From Acidiferrobacter sp. (lineage in GTDB: Bacteria > Pseudomonadota > Gammaproteobacteria > Arenicellales > UBA868): a stretch of 6,317 bases of DNA. The stretch covers positions 1 through 6,317 of the forward strand of contig NZKZ01000040.1 of NCBI GenBank assembly GCA_002694065.1. The letters are read 5' to 3'. The position numbers and the translations under genes were made by a program. Numbering within the stretch: the stretch's first letter is position 1; each line of letters starts with the position of its first letter. The notes under the pieces were generated by a model. That model made no database searches, had not been told where the DNA came from, and saw only the letters and a program-made list of their open reading frames with translations. Shown here piece by piece: positions 4,619-6,317 of this stretch.

Positions 4619-5587
4619 TTGAAGGAAGAAGAGCAGTTCACGAACACTCGGAATAAGACATCCGTTTGCCCCGATTCAGACTGCCGATCGACCCAGACCG
4701 ATACTCACAGTTTCCATGTGTATTGCAGAGACTGCGGGACACTAATCCGGAGATCAGACATGGATCCCGGCTTCACACACGAAAGAAATCAACCGCATGT
4801 CCTAACAGGCAGGGCCAGTGGGAAATCCCCACTCGGCTCCGACATACCCGAGAAATTCGACAGCAAGTTCGATTGGCTATCCAAACTCCATGACAGGGAG
4901 ACGAGAGAAGACGTACAGTTCCTGGAGCAGATAATCGGACACGTTCTTTATGCGTGCGGCAAGAGTCAAACCGCCTCCATGGCGATTGCACTACTCGACC
5001 AAGTCAACTCCATCAAGTCATTCGGGAGCAGGCGGAAGAAGATGGTCGGGGATAGGATGATGTCGGAGGATGACGCTAGGGACTACAGGGCACGAGTCTA
5101 CGCTGGCTCCGCAGTAGATGTGCTTAACTCGGACGGCCGAGTGAACCAGTCCAGGCAGATTGCTAGGGACTGGGGGCTGAACTACGTAGACTTCACCGGG
5201 GCGAAGAGATTCATCAACACGATCAGGAGGAAGACTCTCTGCGAACCCGCATCTAGGGCCCCAAGGTCTGGTATCATCCGACAGGAACTGACAAACAACA
5301 CCGAGTTCCTATCCCAACTGGTCGGTAGAACCGTCGCAAACAACGTTAGGGCGACAGCCATTGAGATATTGACAGAGCAACTCGAGCTCCTCGACGATGA
5401 CGGACTGGTAGGGGCTGGTAGGTTCACCAACCAAACAGCGAGGAAGGCCGCCCTGATGGCGTTCGTGGAAGCCATGGCGAAGGTCAAGTTGGATAGGAAG
5501 CTAGTGAGGCAGCTGTACAGGCTAAACCCGGTTCCGGGCGGGTCAAACTTCGTAGAAAGGAGCGCCCACCTGTTCAGGTACGAGTAG
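4619..5587 (+). CDS. tfb: Divergent TFB (archaeal TFIIB-like transcription initiation factor)
   Basis: The start is TTG 4619. The first in-frame ATG lies near residue 48 and would cut off the zinc ribbon. The 322-residue protein is close to usual TFB length (~300-320). Residues 17-39 form a zinc ribbon with Cys17, Cys22, Cys36 and Cys39 (CPDSDC then CRDCG). The first pair is Cys-x4-Cys where most TFBs have Cys-x2-Cys. Residues ~40-80 (GTLIRRSDMDPG and on) match the TFB reader/linker position in order and length. Two helical blocks, ~85-205 and ~215-318, fit the two cyclin repeats that bind TBP and the BRE. The first shows SMAIALLDQVNSIK and YRARVYAGSAVDVLNS; the second shows ATAIEILTEQLELL and ARKAALMAFVEAMAK. 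Both are far from canonical TFB, which suggests a specialised or viral paralogue. It should recruit RNA polymerase at promoters, perhaps a subset. It is convergent with the next gene, 2 nt apart. Confidence 0.82.
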   Translation: MKEEEQFTNTRNKTSVCPDSDCRSTQTDTHSFHVYCRDCGTLIRRSDMDPGFTHERNQPHVLTGRASGKSPLGSDIPEKFDSKFDWLSKLHDRETREDVQFLEQIIGHVLYACGKSQTASMAIALLDQVNSIKSFGSRRKKMVGDRMMSEDDARDYRARVYAGSAVDVLNSDGRVNQSRQIARDWGLNYVDFTGAKRFINTIRRKTLCEPASRAPRSGIIRQELTNNTEFLSQLVGRTVANNVRATAIEILTEQLELLDDDGLVGAGRFTNQTARKAALMAFVEAMAKVKLDRKLVRQLYRLNPVPGGSNFVERSAHLFRYE

Positions 5588-5589
5588 GC

Positions 5590-6258
5590 TCACCTGATGA
5601 GTTGATCAGTGCCAGGTAGGAGTTCAGCAATCCCTGGGTTATCCCTCTCGTAGAAGGTCCAGAGAGGCTCGGGTATGACTCTTATGCCATCCCCCAACTC
5701 TATTGCGTCACTCATGTTTTCGCAGAATCCCTCTACTTCCCCCCCTAGATCCCTCTCACCGGTACCAGTCCTCATGTAAATCCTGGTCCTGTCTCTGACA
5801 ATCTCCTCCTCGCGGTCCCTAATCCAACCAGATGCCTCTAGCATCGCGTAAAGGGCACGCCGTTCAACCATGGAGGCAGTCTCAAACTGGGCATCACAAC
5901 CGTCGAAAGACACGTTGGGCCTCCCACGGGTCATTGCCGTGAACGTCATCCTCTCTCCGAGTGGCCTCCTGAGAAGCACGCCCCACAACCTAGGGAGTAA
6001 TACTGTGAATCTCCTTACCCTCCTCTGAAGATTATTTCGCTCTAGCCTCTCTCGCAGCATCCTGACTTCGTTGACTGCCCTCAAATGACCGTCCCTCTCC
6101 CTGTGGATGTGGCCGCTAACGTGCATCTTCAACGTGTGGATGTGCCTCTGGGAATTCATATCGTCCAGTAGGGCCATCACGATGGTGGCCACAGCATCTC
6201 CGAGCACGAGTTTTCTGAGTTCTGGGAGCTCAACTATGCATAGTCTGTTTGAACCCAT
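5590..6258 (-). CDS. 222-aa protein of unknown function, minus strand
   Basis: The start is ATG 6258 (minus strand), preceded by TGGAGG at 6265-6270 with a six-base spacer. A GTG at 6282 would add eight residues, and the frame stays open to the right edge, so a longer protein cannot be fully excluded. The N-terminal ~35 residues are hydrophobic and helical (ELRKLVLGDAVATIVMALLD) but broken by charges, so not a membrane anchor. His-rich HIHTLKMHVSGHIHRERDGH spans 39-58. Residues ~64-112 are very basic (LERNNLQRRVRRFTVLLPRL), suggesting nucleic-acid contact. The middle, VERRALYAMLEASGWIRDRE (131-150), resembles a helix-turn-helix-like pair of helices, though this is weak. The acidic C-terminus contains EVEGFCENMSDAIELGDG. 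I do not recognise the family. It is the only minus-strand gene with good support in the window. Confidence 0.65.
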   Translation of the reverse strand: MGSNRLCIVELPELRKLVLGDAVATIVMALLDDMNSQRHIHTLKMHVSGHIHRERDGHLRAVNEVRMLRERLERNNLQRRVRRFTVLLPRLWGVLLRRPLGERMTFTAMTRGRPNVSFDGCDAQFETASMVERRALYAMLEASGWIRDREEEIVRDRTRIYMRTGTGERDLGGEVEGFCENMSDAIELGDGIRVIPEPLWTFYERDNPGIAELLPGTDQLIR

Positions 6259-6317
6259 GTGGTGCCTCCATCGAGGATGCACTTCGCTCGCCTCGTTACC
6301 ATCTGGGTGGCAGGGTC
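6234..6317 (-). CDS. Possible 3' end of another minus-strand gene (partial)
   Basis: From the right edge a minus-strand frame gives 27 residues (including AKCILDGGTTWVQTDYA) before TAG at 6234-6236. It would overlap the start of the preceding minus-strand gene by 25 nt. Overlap with a downstream SD-ATG is common in this window, but a 27-residue open frame can occur by chance. The other open frame here is the upstream extension of the 222-aa gene. Confidence 0.25.
   Translation of the reverse strand, partial: DPATQMVTRRAKCILDGGTTWVQTDYA

Noticed and set aside
4614..4620. TATAATT as a bacterial -10 or archaeal TATA box
   Set aside because: It overlaps the TTG start of TFB. A transcript from it would lose the zinc ribbon, and no start codon lies between it and Cys17.
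1..6317. CRISPR array, tRNA, rRNA or insertion sequence
   Set aside because: No spaced direct repeats, no cloverleaf or rRNA-like sequence, and no transposase motif or terminal inverted repeats were seen in either strand.

Overview
The window looks archaeal. Its clearest domain-of-life marker is a divergent TFB (archaeal TFIIB-like initiation factor) at 4619-5587, with an N-terminal zinc ribbon and space for two cyclin repeats. Shine-Dalgarno (SD) motifs precede many starts, ATG, GTG and TTG starts all occur, AGG is a favoured arginine codon, and genes are packed with 1-4 nt overlaps. This fits a mesophilic euryarchaeal genome (for example Thermoplasmatota-like), an archaeal virus or an integrated element. 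The sequence alone does not separate these. The run of tiny overlapping unknown genes on the left gives it a viral or accessory feel.

Layout. Positions 2-1819 (+) hold five head-to-tail genes: the 3' end of an unknown gene, a 58-aa Cys/His-rich protein, a 98-aa basic protein, a 112-aa protein resembling a small phage/actinobacterial family, and a 262-aa charged protein. After a 97-nt gap with a strong SD comes the centrepiece at 1917-4476 (+): a compact ubiquitin-like conjugation cassette. In order it encodes a 71-aa ubiquitin-like protein ending Gly-Gly-Leu, a 269-aa protein with an E2-like active-site segment, a 222-aa E1/ThiF/MoeB-type adenylating enzyme, a 169-aa JAMM/MPN metalloprotease, and an 87-aa helical protein of unknown role. 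From the E2 candidate onward each gene overlaps the next by 1-4 nt. The ubiquitin-like gene is separated from the enzymes by two GC-rich hairpins. Next comes a 142-nt leader with two hairpins, then TFB. A convergent minus-strand gene (5590-6258) of unknown function ends 2 nt from the TFB stop.

Proposed working together (inference). The JAMM protease trims the terminal Leu to expose Gly-Gly. The E1-like enzyme adenylates the modifier, which may then pass to Cys135 of the E2-like protein and on to target lysines. The JAMM protein could also reverse the modification. No RING or other E3 is visible. The 87-aa protein could be an adaptor or target but shows no recognisable motif. Whether the neighbouring TFB directs transcription of this locus cannot be decided from sequence.

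All domain calls come from reading motifs and aligning by eye; no database search was possible.
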